From positions 1 through 47,147 of the forward strand of contig JAFXVS010000060.1 in NCBI GenBank assembly GCA_017534815.1: a stretch of DNA of 47,147 nt, read 5' to 3'. Shown here piece after piece: positions 39,651-47,147 of this stretch (position 1 is the stretch's first letter; every line of letters begins with the position of its first letter). Under the pieces are notes generated by a model. The model searched no databases, was not told the origin of the DNA, and worked only from the letters and a program-made list of their open reading frames with translations. The position numbers and the translations under genes are program-made. This DNA is from Bacteroidaceae bacterium. Lineage in GTDB: Bacteria; Bacteroidota; Bacteroidia; Bacteroidales; Bacteroidaceae.

Positions 39651-42638
39651 TTAGAATCGGCCACCGCCTCCTCCGAAGCCACCGCCTCCTCCGAAGCCAC
39701 CGCCTCCTCCGAAGCCACCGCCTCCGCCGCCACCACGGCCACCGCCTCCGCCGAATCCACCACCGTCACCGCCGGGCATCATGGCGGGTGCCTCGTTCAT
39801 GAAGCTGCGCATCTCGCGAAGGTCGCGGCGTGCGCTACGTGAGCCGTAGAGGTTGAAGCGCCAGATGAAGTGGGCCATGACGTAGGAGTAGATGGCGTTG
39901 GTCTCGCGGTCGGAGCGTGAGTTGGCGCTGATGTTGCGCGAGATGTTGCTGCGACGGTTGAGGATGTCGCGCGCCTCGATGGAGATGGTTGCCTGCTTGC
40001 GGTAGAGGAACCTGTAGCTGACTTGGGCATTCCAGATGAGCTCGTTGGTGTTCATGTTGGCGGATGAGTAGCCGCGGCGTGAACTCATGTTGATGTCGGT
40101 GGAGAATCCGAAGCCGTTGTCGAAGTTGCCGGTGGAGGAGAGTCCGTAGTTGAAGTTGTAGGTGTCCTGGTTGCCGGTTGCGACCATCTGGTTCTTGGTC
40201 TTGTTGTAGTTGAAGTTTCCGTTGGCACGGATGTCGAAGTTGTTCAGTCGCAGGGTGATGCTGAGGCGCTCGCGGACGCTGATGTCCTTGGTGTTGTTCT
40301 TGTAGGTCTCCTGATCCTGACTGCGGTAGAGGTAGCTGACGTGGTTGTTAAGGGACGCGTCGGTGCTGGCGTTCATGCTGAGCTTGGACCAGAAGAGTGG
40401 GGTGTTGAAGCCAATGGTGCCTCGGATGTTCCAGTTGCCGTTGATGTTCTCGGGGCGTGAGCGCTGTCCACCGGTCTCCTCGTTGTACTCGGTGCGCTGT
40501 GCGATGCTGTTGCGCGTGGTGCCGTAGGAGAAGTTGCTGTTGATGCTCTGGTTAGTGGCCTGGAAGTAGTTGTTGTAGTCGAGGCTGAAGTTGTGTGTGA
40601 AGGACGGCTTCAGGTTGGGGTTACCCTCGCGGATGTTGAGCGGGTTGCTGTTGTCGGTGAGGGTGAAGAGGTCAGTCATCTCCGGCTGCTGGGTGTTGCC
40701 TCGGTAGGTGAAGCGCAGGGTGTGCTGACGGGTGAATCGGAGTCGTGCATTCAGCGTAGGTGAAACGCGTGAGATGTTTCGGCTGGCGATGGTGTCGAGT
40801 CCCTGGTACTGGTAGATCATCTTCTGGTTCTGTGCCTCGACGCGTACTCCGGCGCTGATGTTGAGCAGGGAGGTGATGTATCGGAGGGAGAACTCGAGGT
40901 TATGAGTCTTGTTGATGTTGTCGGTGTAGCGCGAGAGGGAGTCGCTGAGGAAGTCCGCGTAGTACTCGGGCAGATGTCCGAAGCGCTGGTAGTAGTCCCA
41001 CACCTCATAGCCGCGCTCATCGTCCTTGGCGAAGTCGTAGGTCTGTCCGTCGGAGTGGCGCTTGGAGTACTGGTAGTTATAGTTGGCCTGTGCGATGAGG
41101 TTGCGCAGGATGGGCTCCGAGTAGGTGAGTCCGACGCTGTAGTTCTTGTTGTCAGAAGGGTTGTTGCGCAGGCGGAAGGTGAGGTCCTCGCGTCCGTTCT
41201 GCTGGTAGTAGGTCACGTTGCTCCAGTTGTAGTTCTTGTTCTTGTTCTCGCTGAGGGTTCCGTTGGCGCGGATGCTGACGTTACGTCCGTTGCTGCCTGT
41301 CACGGCTGATGGACCGAACCATGGGCCACCACCGAGACGACGGTTGAGGAGAAGGTTGCCGGATAGGTTGTAGTTGTCGCCGTCGCTCCAGTTGGTGGAC
41401 TCGTTGAGGTTGACCTTGATGTCGTCGGGGACGAGATCGTGCTGGCTGAGCGGGTCTGTCACGTTGCCCTGATATGGGTCATCGTTGAAGGTGGCTGACG
41501 AACTGCCAGAGGAACTCTTGGTCTTGCCGGTGGAGATACGTGGCGTGAACTGGAGCGTGGTCAGTGAGTCAATCTGCCACTCGATGCGGAAGTCGCTGTT
41601 GAAGTTGTTATTGCGGTTGTTGTTGCCGTTGAGACTGTTGCTGTAGGAAGCGGCGCGCACGAAGTTCTGGCTGCTGCTCTTGGTGTAGGAGTGGCTCTTA
41701 TTATAGTTGAAGCGGAAGTTGCCGCCGAACTCGAGCTTTTCAGTGTCGAACATGAGTCGTCCGCCAATCTGACGGGCGGTGGCGTTGCCGTTGCTGCCGG
41801 TGTTGTTCTGCGAGCCGATCACGTTGCCCTGCATCGTGTCGGAGAATCGGTTGAGCATTCCGCGGAAGGAGTAGAGCTTCTCTGTTCCGTAGCCTGCATC
41901 GATGTTGCCGAACCATCCCTGCTGGAATCCCTTCTTGATGGTGAGGTCGAGCACAGTCTCCTCCTCGCCGTCGTCAATGCCTGTGATTCGGCTGAAGTCC
42001 GACTGCTTGTCGTAGGTCTTCACCTTATCGACTATTTCGGCGGGCAGATTCTTCATCGACATGTTCTGGTCATTCCCGAAGAACTCCTTGCCGCCCACGA
42101 GGATTCGGCGCACGGTCTTTCCGTTCACCTTGATGGTGCCGTCCTCGATAGTCACGCCCGGAAGCTTCTTGATGAGGTCTTCCAGCACGCTCCCCTCGGG
42201 CACCTTGAAGGCATCAGCATTGAAGATGAGGGTGTCGTCCTTCATCTCCATCTCCTTCAGCTCGCCCGTCACCACAGCGTCATTCAGCTTGATGCTGCTC
42301 TGGGTCATCAAAATGGTGCCAATGGCCTGATTGCCCTTGTTGTTCGCCTTGCGGTTCACCGTGATGGCGCGATAGAAGTCATTGTAACCTACGTAAGAAA
42401 CTTTGAGGATGTAATTTCCGTCCTTCACGCTCTTGATGCTGAAGGAGCCGTCTCTGGTTGTGGCATTGCCCGCAACCATGCGTGTCGTGTCTGTGGTCAT
42501 AACTCTCACGGTACTGGCAATCAATGCCTCACCGTTTTCACTGTCAATCACTTTACCTGTCAGCGTTGACTGCGCATACGATGCGATGGTCATTGCTGTG
42601 AGAATGAGAGAGAGGATAGTTCTCTTGGAAATAGCCAT
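39651..42638 (-). CDS. Outer-membrane TonB-receptor-like barrel with Gly-rich C-terminal tail
   Basis: This 995-residue protein has a signal peptide (ISKRTILSLILTAMTIASYA). A carboxypeptidase-regulatory-like domain (about 22-115, STLTGKVIDSENGEALIAST) is followed by a plug-like region (VLEDLIKKLPGVTIEDGTIK, then VRRILVGGKEFFGND) and a large barrel of the OMP_b-brl_3 type to about residue 940. The last 43 residues are nearly all glycine with spaced Phe (GGGGGFGGGGGFGG), and the protein ends in Phe. The tail DNA holds three exact 18-bp tandem units on the plus strand (CCACCGCCTCCTCCGAAG). No SusD partner is next to it. The substrate is unknown. Confidence 0.88.
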   Translation of the reverse strand: MAISKRTILSLILTAMTIASYAQSTLTGKVIDSENGEALIASTVRVMTTDTTRMVAGNATTRDGSFSIKSVKDGNYILKVSYVGYNDFYRAITVNRKANNKGNQAIGTILMTQSSIKLNDAVVTGELKEMEMKDDTLIFNADAFKVPEGSVLEDLIKKLPGVTIEDGTIKVNGKTVRRILVGGKEFFGNDQNMSMKNLPAEIVDKVKTYDKQSDFSRITGIDDGEEETVLDLTIKKGFQQGWFGNIDAGYGTEKLYSFRGMLNRFSDTMQGNVIGSQNNTGSNGNATARQIGGRLMFDTEKLEFGGNFRFNYNKSHSYTKSSSQNFVRAASYSNSLNGNNNRNNNFNSDFRIEWQIDSLTTLQFTPRISTGKTKSSSGSSSATFNDDPYQGNVTDPLSQHDLVPDDIKVNLNESTNWSDGDNYNLSGNLLLNRRLGGGPWFGPSAVTGSNGRNVSIRANGTLSENKNKNYNWSNVTYYQQNGREDLTFRLRNNPSDNKNYSVGLTYSEPILRNLIAQANYNYQYSKRHSDGQTYDFAKDDERGYEVWDYYQRFGHLPEYYADFLSDSLSRYTDNINKTHNLEFSLRYITSLLNISAGVRVEAQNQKMIYQYQGLDTIASRNISRVSPTLNARLRFTRQHTLRFTYRGNTQQPEMTDLFTLTDNSNPLNIREGNPNLKPSFTHNFSLDYNNYFQATNQSINSNFSYGTTRNSIAQRTEYNEETGGQRSRPENINGNWNIRGTIGFNTPLFWSKLSMNASTDASLNNHVSYLYRSQDQETYKNNTKDISVRERLSITLRLNNFDIRANGNFNYNKTKNQMVATGNQDTYNFNYGLSSTGNFDNGFGFSTDINMSSRRGYSSANMNTNELIWNAQVSYRFLYRKQATISIEARDILNRRSNISRNISANSRSDRETNAIYSYVMAHFIWRFNLYGSRSARRDLREMRSFMNEAPAMMPGGDGGGFGGGGGRGGGGGGGFGGGGGFGGGGGFGGGGGRF

Positions 42639-42745
42639 ATTTAGTTAGTTTGGGTTTTGGGTTTGTGATAATAAGACCCTCATCAAGCCCAAAAGTTTAA
42701 GAGCAACCAGGAAAAAGTGTCAGCAAAGGATCAATAAACAAAAAA

Positions 42746-42773
42746 AGGATTCCAAACTTTCGATTGGAATCCT
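42746..42773 (-). terminator. Terminator after tRNA-Asp
   Basis: AGGATTCCAA (42746-42755) pairs perfectly with TTGGAATCCT (42764-42773) around an 8-nt loop. The minus strand continues into TTTTTTTG. Confidence 0.9.
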
Positions 42774-42785
42774 CTTGAAGGTTTG

Positions 42786-42859
42786 CGGTGCGTACGAGAC
42801 TCGAACTCGTGACCCCATGCGTGACAGGCATGTATTCTAACCTACTGAACTAACGCACC
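42786..42859 (-). tRNA. tRNA-Asp (anticodon GTC)
   Basis: The minus strand folds into a canonical cloverleaf: acceptor GGTGCGT/ACGCACC, anticodon stem CATGC/GCATG with loop CTGTCAC (anticodon GTC), and T arm ACGAG-TTCGAGT-CTCGT. The discriminator is G; CCA is not encoded. It has its own promoter and terminator. Confidence 0.97.
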
Positions 42860-42899
42860 TTCATTGCAAACAAACGTGGTCTTTATCCGTTTGCGAGTG

Positions 42900-42931
42900 C
42901 AAAGGTACGACATTTTTACGAACCAGCCAAA
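42900..42931 (-). promoter_or_regulatory. Promoter for tRNA-Asp
   Basis: On the minus strand, TTTG (42928-42931), 20 bp, then TACCTTTG (42900-42907). Confidence 0.85.
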
Positions 42932-43001
42932 CGATTTCTCAATTTTTTTCATCGTAAATGCAAAAAAACTTTTCAGCAGGCCTTTTGCCCCCCTCTATTC
43001 T

Positions 43002-44195
43002 TTACTTGACGCCAAGTTTCTTGGCAATTTGCTTTGGAATGGCATCCTTGTGAACAAGAATATTCAAGGTCTTGTATGCGACGAAAGCCTTGGATGCGTA
43101 CCACACGCCGTTGTACTTGTAGTCGGTGCCCCAAGAGTTCTTGACCATGAAGTACTCCTTGCCGTTCTGATCCTTGGCCAGTCCGTAGATGAGCATGCCG
43201 TGATCGTCGGTCGTCTCCCAGTTGTCGTAAGCCTCCTGACGCATTTCCTGAGTGACGGTGATCTCAGGCCATGGGCGTGCAGTGTAAGCAGCTCGGTTGT
43301 TGATGCCTCCTGAATGGCCGAACCAGCGGAAGTAGTCGCTGCCTTCAGTTTCTTTTGCCTTCGTAAGATCAGGACATACGGCAACGCCATCACGCGAGAA
43401 TCCGTTTTCAGAGACGTCGGCACCCCATGCGAAGGTGTAACCGTTCTGCACAGCGTTCTCCATCACCTCCATAAACTCGTCGATGGGCAGGTTGTATGAA
43501 AGTCCCCAGCGCCAGTTGTCCTGCACTTCGATGATGAACTGCTCGTAGAAAGGATGGTGGCTGAAAGAGGTGAGGTTGACGTAGTCATCCATGTTCAGTC
43601 CTGTCGATGCCATGAAACTCTGGGGTGTATAGGTCTTGCCCTTGTAGGTGAATTCAGTGGGGCACTCACCCAGATAAGTGTCGAGCGTGGCCATGATGGG
43701 CTTGAACCAGATGGGGGAGAGTTTCTTCTGGCTGCCCTCGGCCACAGCCTTCACCATTGGCGTGAGGATGTTGAAGAACTCTGTGAAGTTGGGCAGTGAG
43801 TCGCCTTGCAGTGAGCCAGGTTCAGGCATCGCCGACTGGGGAATCATTCCGTAATGCTTCATGCAATAGACGCAATCGTAGAATGAGCCGCCCTGACTGA
43901 AGTCCATGTCGCCATGCAGACGGACAGTGGCTTTGGCGCGATCCTCGTAGGTCTTGTGAGCGAGGTACATCTCAGAGAAATCCCACTCGCCCTTGCCCAT
44001 ACGGAGCAGTTCGGCCTCGAAGAATCCGAGCGAAGAGAAAGCCCAGCAGGTGCCAGAGTTGTTCTGGTTCTTGGTCGATGTGATGGGAAGTTCCTTCACG
44101 ACGGTGAACTGGAATCCTTCATTTCTTGTCTCTTCCTGTGCGAAGAGGGAAGTGCCGAGCATCATCAGCGCGGCTAAGAGCATAGTCTTTTTCAT
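43002..44195 (-). CDS. Secreted C1 (papain-family) cysteine peptidase, PepC/bleomycin-hydrolase-like
   Basis: This 397-residue protein has a signal peptide (MKKTMLLAALMMLGTSLFA, cut near QEE). The papain-type catalytic set is complete: oxyanion Gln44 and nucleophile Cys50 in KNQNNSGTCWAFSS, His332 in DDHGMLIYGL and Asn353 in VKNSWGTDY. Overall order resembles bleomycin hydrolase/aminopeptidase C, but cytosolic PepC has no signal peptide, whereas this protein appears to be exported. No propeptide is obvious. It is 36 bp downstream of the aminopeptidase P gene on the same strand, which suggests a joint role in peptide breakdown. Confidence 0.9.
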   Translation of the reverse strand: MKKTMLLAALMMLGTSLFAQEETRNEGFQFTVVKELPITSTKNQNNSGTCWAFSSLGFFEAELLRMGKGEWDFSEMYLAHKTYEDRAKATVRLHGDMDFSQGGSFYDCVYCMKHYGMIPQSAMPEPGSLQGDSLPNFTEFFNILTPMVKAVAEGSQKKLSPIWFKPIMATLDTYLGECPTEFTYKGKTYTPQSFMASTGLNMDDYVNLTSFSHHPFYEQFIIEVQDNWRWGLSYNLPIDEFMEVMENAVQNGYTFAWGADVSENGFSRDGVAVCPDLTKAKETEGSDYFRWFGHSGGINNRAAYTARPWPEITVTQEMRQEAYDNWETTDDHGMLIYGLAKDQNGKEYFMVKNSWGTDYKYNGVWYASKAFVAYKTLNILVHKDAIPKQIAKKLGVK

Positions 44196-44231
44196 ATTGT
44201 GGTTATTTTAGTTGTTTAGTTGATTAGTTGC

Positions 44232-45626
44232 TTAATCTTTGCTGATGTATGCTTCTACATCATCAATGTGGTAGGGGATGATCTTGTCGCCAATGATCTG
44301 ACAACCTGCATCTGTGATGATGATGTCATCTTCCAGTCGAACGCCGCCAAAGTTGCGGAACGGTTCGATGGGCTCGTAGTTGATGAAGTCCTTGTGCATG
44401 TTCTGGCTCTTCCACAAGTCGATGAGATGAGGGATGAAATAGATGCCAGGCTCGTCAGTCATCACGAAACCCTTTTGCAGACGCCTTCCGCATCGCAGAC
44501 AGTTCAATCCGAACTGGGTGGATGGTTGCACCTCTTCGTCGAAGCCCACGTAATTCTGTCCGAGTCCCTCCATATCATGAACGTCAAGCCCCATCATGTG
44601 GCCCACCCCGTGAGGCATGAACAAAGCATGAGCACCAACACGCACAGCCTCATCTGTGTCGCCCTTCATTAGACCAATAGATTTCAGATGGTCTGTCAGG
44701 ATGCGGCAAGCTCCCAAGTGCATGTCGAGCCATTTCACGTTTGGCTTAGCATTGGCAATCACCCAATCGTGCGCCGCTTCCACTGCCTGGTAGATGTCAC
44801 GCTGCTGTTGGGTAAACTTGCCTGAGATGGGAGTGACGCGTGTGTTGTCCGAACAGTAGTTCTCCTTGCTCTCAGCTCCAGCATCGCAGAGCATCAGACG
44901 TCCTGCCTCCATCGGTGTGTGGCTTGGGAACCCATGCTGAATCTCGCCATGCATCGAAAGAATCGTTTGGAAAGCATATCGGTCACCCACGCTCATGGCG
45001 ATGCCCTCGATGACACCAGCGATGTATTTCTCCGTCACGCCTGGGGCACAGAGTTTCATGGCTGTTGTGTGCATGTTGTAACCAATCTCTGCAGCAGCCT
45101 TCAGTTCTACAATTTCCTCTGGCTGCTTCACGGCACGCATATCCACAATGGCCTTGATGAGTTTGACCGAAGCCTTCTCTTTCGATTGCAAGGGATGGAT
45201 GCCCATGAGGTCTGCCAACTGAATCATCAGGTCGTGACGGCACTGAGGAACAAAGTGAATGGTCTGACCCTTGGCTTTGGCTGCATCAATCATTGTCTTT
45301 AGCGCCTTCATCGGAGCCGATTGTGTCACACCTACCTCCTCGGCCAGTTCCTTCACTGATGGCACATACCCATACCAGATGATGTCATCGATGTCGATGT
45401 CATCACCAAAGAAGTATTCCTGATCGTTGTCGATGTCTATCACGCCAACAAGTCCTTCACGCTTCTGGCCGAAGTAGTAGAGGAAACAACTGTCTTGACG
45501 GAAACGGTAGGTGTTGCTTGGGTAGTTGTTGGGCGCGTCGTTATTGCCAAACAGCAGGATGAGTCCTTCACCCACCCGCCGTTTCAGTTCTGCACGCCGT
45601 TGTATGTAAATATCCTTTGTATACAT
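44232..45626 (-). CDS. pepP: Xaa-Pro aminopeptidase (aminopeptidase P)
   Basis: This 464-residue M24-family metallopeptidase removes an N-terminal residue preceding proline. The N-terminal domain includes LILLFGNNDAPNNYPSNTYR, typical of AMP_N. The pita-bread catalytic domain shows the dimetal ligands: Asp in LMLCDAGAE, Asp in SDNTRVTPISGKF, His in HGVGHMMGLDVHD, Glu in TDEPGIYFIP and Glu in GVRLEDDIIIT. No signal peptide is present, so it is cytosolic. It is driven by the promoter at 45654-45686 and is probably cotranscribed with the C1 peptidase. Confidence 0.93.
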   Translation of the reverse strand: MYTKDIYIQRRAELKRRVGEGLILLFGNNDAPNNYPSNTYRFRQDSCFLYYFGQKREGLVGVIDIDNDQEYFFGDDIDIDDIIWYGYVPSVKELAEEVGVTQSAPMKALKTMIDAAKAKGQTIHFVPQCRHDLMIQLADLMGIHPLQSKEKASVKLIKAIVDMRAVKQPEEIVELKAAAEIGYNMHTTAMKLCAPGVTEKYIAGVIEGIAMSVGDRYAFQTILSMHGEIQHGFPSHTPMEAGRLMLCDAGAESKENYCSDNTRVTPISGKFTQQQRDIYQAVEAAHDWVIANAKPNVKWLDMHLGACRILTDHLKSIGLMKGDTDEAVRVGAHALFMPHGVGHMMGLDVHDMEGLGQNYVGFDEEVQPSTQFGLNCLRCGRRLQKGFVMTDEPGIYFIPHLIDLWKSQNMHKDFINYEPIEPFRNFGGVRLEDDIIITDAGCQIIGDKIIPYHIDDVEAYISKD

Positions 45627-45653
45627 TGTAGGTTAGATCTTAGGTGTTGGTTG

Positions 45654-45686
45654 CAAAGATAAGCAATAATTCTGAATTATTTCAAA
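45654..45686 (-). promoter_or_regulatory. Promoter for pepP
   Basis: On the minus strand, TTTG (45683-45686), 21 bp, then TATCTTTG (45654-45661). The -33 box lies inside the end of the upstream lipoprotein gene. Confidence 0.75.
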
Positions 45687-46300
45687 CCTAATTCATGTTT
45701 TTTTGACTCATACTTGCTTTTTAGTGCCTGAGATAGCCGCTTGACCTCTGGGATGCCTTTGTCGTTCTGTTCCACACACAAATAGACGTTATCCAGATTG
45801 CGCAACACCCCAAGACGATTCTCCTCATATCTGTTCATTTCTTTCTTTGTGCTCACTTTGTCGATGCCTTTGAGGAGGTCATTTAGATTGGCAATGACAC
45901 CACTGGATGGTATCTCGTATGATCGACATGCTTTCAGATATGCCTTGTCTGCTTCAGCCTTGTATTCCTGCACCAACGCTTTCTCTTGAGCGCTTAGTCC
46001 TTTCATGTCTTCTGCCAAGGTTGCTGTGGCGTCAATATATCTTTTCTTGGCATTGATCAGCCCATCAGGCGAAAGCACATTTGTCAGCCTGTCTGTGGCG
46101 ATGTCAAGATTGTTGCAGATGACAGCACAGTCTTGTCCCACGTGCTCTTTCTCGGCAATGGTGTCTGCATACAACTCTTCCCATGTGGGTCCTTTCTCGT
46201 ATTCCTCTATATAAATATCGCCCTTGCCATGCTTCTTTTCATCGCACGACGCAATCGTCAGCATGAGGATGACGAGGAGATAGGGCAGTGTCCTTTTCAT
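45677..46300 (-). CDS. Lipoprotein of unknown function
   Basis: This 207-residue protein has a lipoprotein signal (MKRTLPYLLVILMLTIASCD, lipobox IASC). The mature part is charged and mostly helical; it includes PTWEELYADTIAEKEHVGQD and a KALVQEYKAEADKAYLKACR helix with no enzymatic motif. I do not recognise a named family. It lies 50 bp upstream of pepP on the same strand. An ACACATTAT-type motif sits immediately before its start. Cell location: periplasmic face of a membrane, from the signal. Confidence 0.7.
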   Translation of the reverse strand: MKRTLPYLLVILMLTIASCDEKKHGKGDIYIEEYEKGPTWEELYADTIAEKEHVGQDCAVICNNLDIATDRLTNVLSPDGLINAKKRYIDATATLAEDMKGLSAQEKALVQEYKAEADKAYLKACRSYEIPSSGVIANLNDLLKGIDKVSTKKEMNRYEENRLGVLRNLDNVYLCVEQNDKGIPEVKRLSQALKSKYESKKHELGLK

Positions 46301-46306
46301 GTTCTC

Positions 46307-46352
46307 TATATATAATATAATGTGTAGTTAGGTCTATATTATAATAATGTGT
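46307..46352 (-). repeat. Two ACACATTAT-type AT-rich motifs
   Basis: Minus-strand copies at 46307-46325 (ACACATTATATTATATATA) and 46335-46352 (ACACATTATTATAATATA). The first ends 6 bp before the lipoprotein ATG. Confidence 0.45.
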
Positions 46353-46358
46353 AGAAAG

Positions 46359-46388
46359 AAGGGACACATCCTGATGGACATGTCCCTT
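46359..46388 (-). terminator. Terminator after rpsA
   Basis: AAGGGACA (46359-46366) pairs with TGTCCCTT (46381-46388); an inner TCC/GGA pair extends the stem. The minus strand continues into CTTTC, only moderately T-rich. Confidence 0.65.
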
Positions 46389-46413
46389 GGTTATGTTAGT
46401 CAGTGCGATTCAA

Positions 46414-47147
46414 TTATTCTTTGGCGTCGTCCATCTTCTCCTTCAGAGCAGCGAGAGCGTCGATGTCGCCAAGTGAAGTGGAAGCTGCCACGTTCTTGAT
46501 GACTGGAGCCTGCTCCTTCTGTGGACGGCTTGCCTTCTTGGCAGCAACCTCAGCCTTCTTGGCAGCCTTAGCCTCTGCACGTGCAACATCTTCGAAGATG
46601 CGAGAGTGAGAAAGGATGATGCGCTTAGCTTCCTTGTTGAACTCGATCACCTTGAATTCGAGCGTCTCGCCAAGCTGAGCCTGACTGCCGTCCTCCTTCA
46701 CGAGGTGCTTTGGAGTAGCGAAGCCCTCAACACCACCTTCGAGCGCGATGACAGCACCCTTGTCGAGCACTTCAATCACCTTGCCCTCATGGATGGAATC
46801 CTGAGTGAACACCTCCTCGAACTTGTCCCAAGGATTGTCTTCCAACTGCTTGTGGCCGAGAGAGAGACGACGGTTCTCCTTGTCGATGTCGAGAACCTGT
46901 ACCTCGATAGGCTCACCAATCTTAGTGAACTCAGATGGGTGCTTCACCTTCTTGGTCCAAGAGAGGTCAGAGATGTGGATGAGACCGTCAACGCCTTCCT
47001 CCACCTCAACAAACACGCCGAAGTTGGTGAAGTTGCGCACCTTGGCAGTGTGGGTGCTGCCGATAGGATATTTCTCTTCGATCTTCTCCCATGGGTCTTC
47101 CTTCAACTGCTTCACGCCGAGAGACATCTTGCGCTCTTCACGGTCGA
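46414..47147 (-). CDS. rpsA: 30S ribosomal protein S1, C-terminal part (runs off the window)
   Basis: The frame is open to the right edge, so this is the last 240 or so residues of the protein, with no start in the window. Three S1 RNA-binding units or parts of them are visible. One is YPIGSTHTAKVRNFTNFGVF followed by VEVEEGVDGLIHISDLSW. The next is FTQDSIHEGKVIEVLDKGAV followed by EGVEGFATPKHLV. The linker RLSLGHKQLEDNPWDKFEE and its earlier echo MSLGVKQLKEDPWEKIEEKY show the usual repeat joints. The tail is Ala/Lys-rich (ARAEAKAAKKAEVAAKKAS). S1 helps ribosomes bind mRNA, which matters in Bacteroidetes where Shine-Dalgarno sites are weak. Confidence 0.95.
   Translation of the reverse strand, partial: DREERKMSLGVKQLKEDPWEKIEEKYPIGSTHTAKVRNFTNFGVFVEVEEGVDGLIHISDLSWTKKVKHPSEFTKIGEPIEVQVLDIDKENRRLSLGHKQLEDNPWDKFEEVFTQDSIHEGKVIEVLDKGAVIALEGGVEGFATPKHLVKEDGSQAQLGETLEFKVIEFNKEAKRIILSHSRIFEDVARAEAKAAKKAEVAAKKASRPQKEQAPVIKNVAASTSLGDIDALAALKEKMDDAKE

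Overview
The window looks like a chromosomal segment of a Bacteroidales bacterium, most likely Prevotellaceae (Prevotella-like). The reasons are: many promoters of the Bacteroidetes sigma-ABfr type (TTTG about 19-21 bp upstream of TAnnTTTG); several DUF4252 proteins; a SusC/OMP_b-brl-type receptor with a carboxypeptidase-like N-terminal domain; purine-rich TTAGAG-type intergenic repeats; weak use of Shine-Dalgarno sites; and the gene set itself. Nearly all of the window is ordinary core genome. Two tRNA genes (Val-CAC and Asp-GTC) are present. There is no complete mobile element, CRISPR array or rRNA; one Rha-type phage regulator at the left edge is the only prophage-like gene.

Layout. 1-3.5 kb: Rha regulator, then a probable operon of secreted DUF4252-type proteins around an ECF sigma factor and a coupled single-pass membrane protein (probable anti-sigma). 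3.5-5.8 kb: secreted DUF4861 protein, a DivIC/FtsB-like division protein and a small membrane protein. 5.9-11.6 kb: purB, an RGG-tailed rRNA pseudouridine synthase, asnS and an MFS transporter. 11.6-16.6 kb: a divergent carbohydrate pair (SASA/CE6-type esterase and a secreted protein with two GH43-CBM6 modules), then an MscS channel. 16.9-22.3 kb: lysS-gpsA-pgi-flavodiiron protein in one direction. 22.2-25.5 kb: metallo-beta-lactamase-fold lipoprotein, tRNA-Val and a BtuB-like TonB-dependent receptor. 25.5-32 kb: the cell-shape operon (mreB-mreC-mreD-mrdA-rodA, minus strand) headed by a stand-alone IMP cyclohydrolase domain.

32-37.5 kb: TonB C-terminal protein, glycine-zipper lipoprotein, NudC, GH25 lysozyme, a secreted protein followed by a 49-residue small ORF, then a 42-bp minisatellite containing a perfect 16-bp inverted repeat. 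37.6-42.6 kb: grpE-dnaJ (minus), preceded by a large dyad and a sigma-54-like element, then an outer-membrane receptor with a glycine-rich tail. 42.7-47.1 kb: tRNA-Asp, C1 peptidase, aminopeptidase P, a lipoprotein and the C-terminal part of ribosomal protein S1, which runs off the right edge.

The least explained items are the small ORF with its repeat array (36978-37410), the sigma/DUF4252 cluster, the separated PurH cyclohydrolase domain, the dyad upstream of grpE, and two families of recurrent intergenic sequence. In several genes the longest reading frame begins at a TTG that is part of the promoter -7 box (TAnnTTTG); I moved those starts to the downstream ATG.
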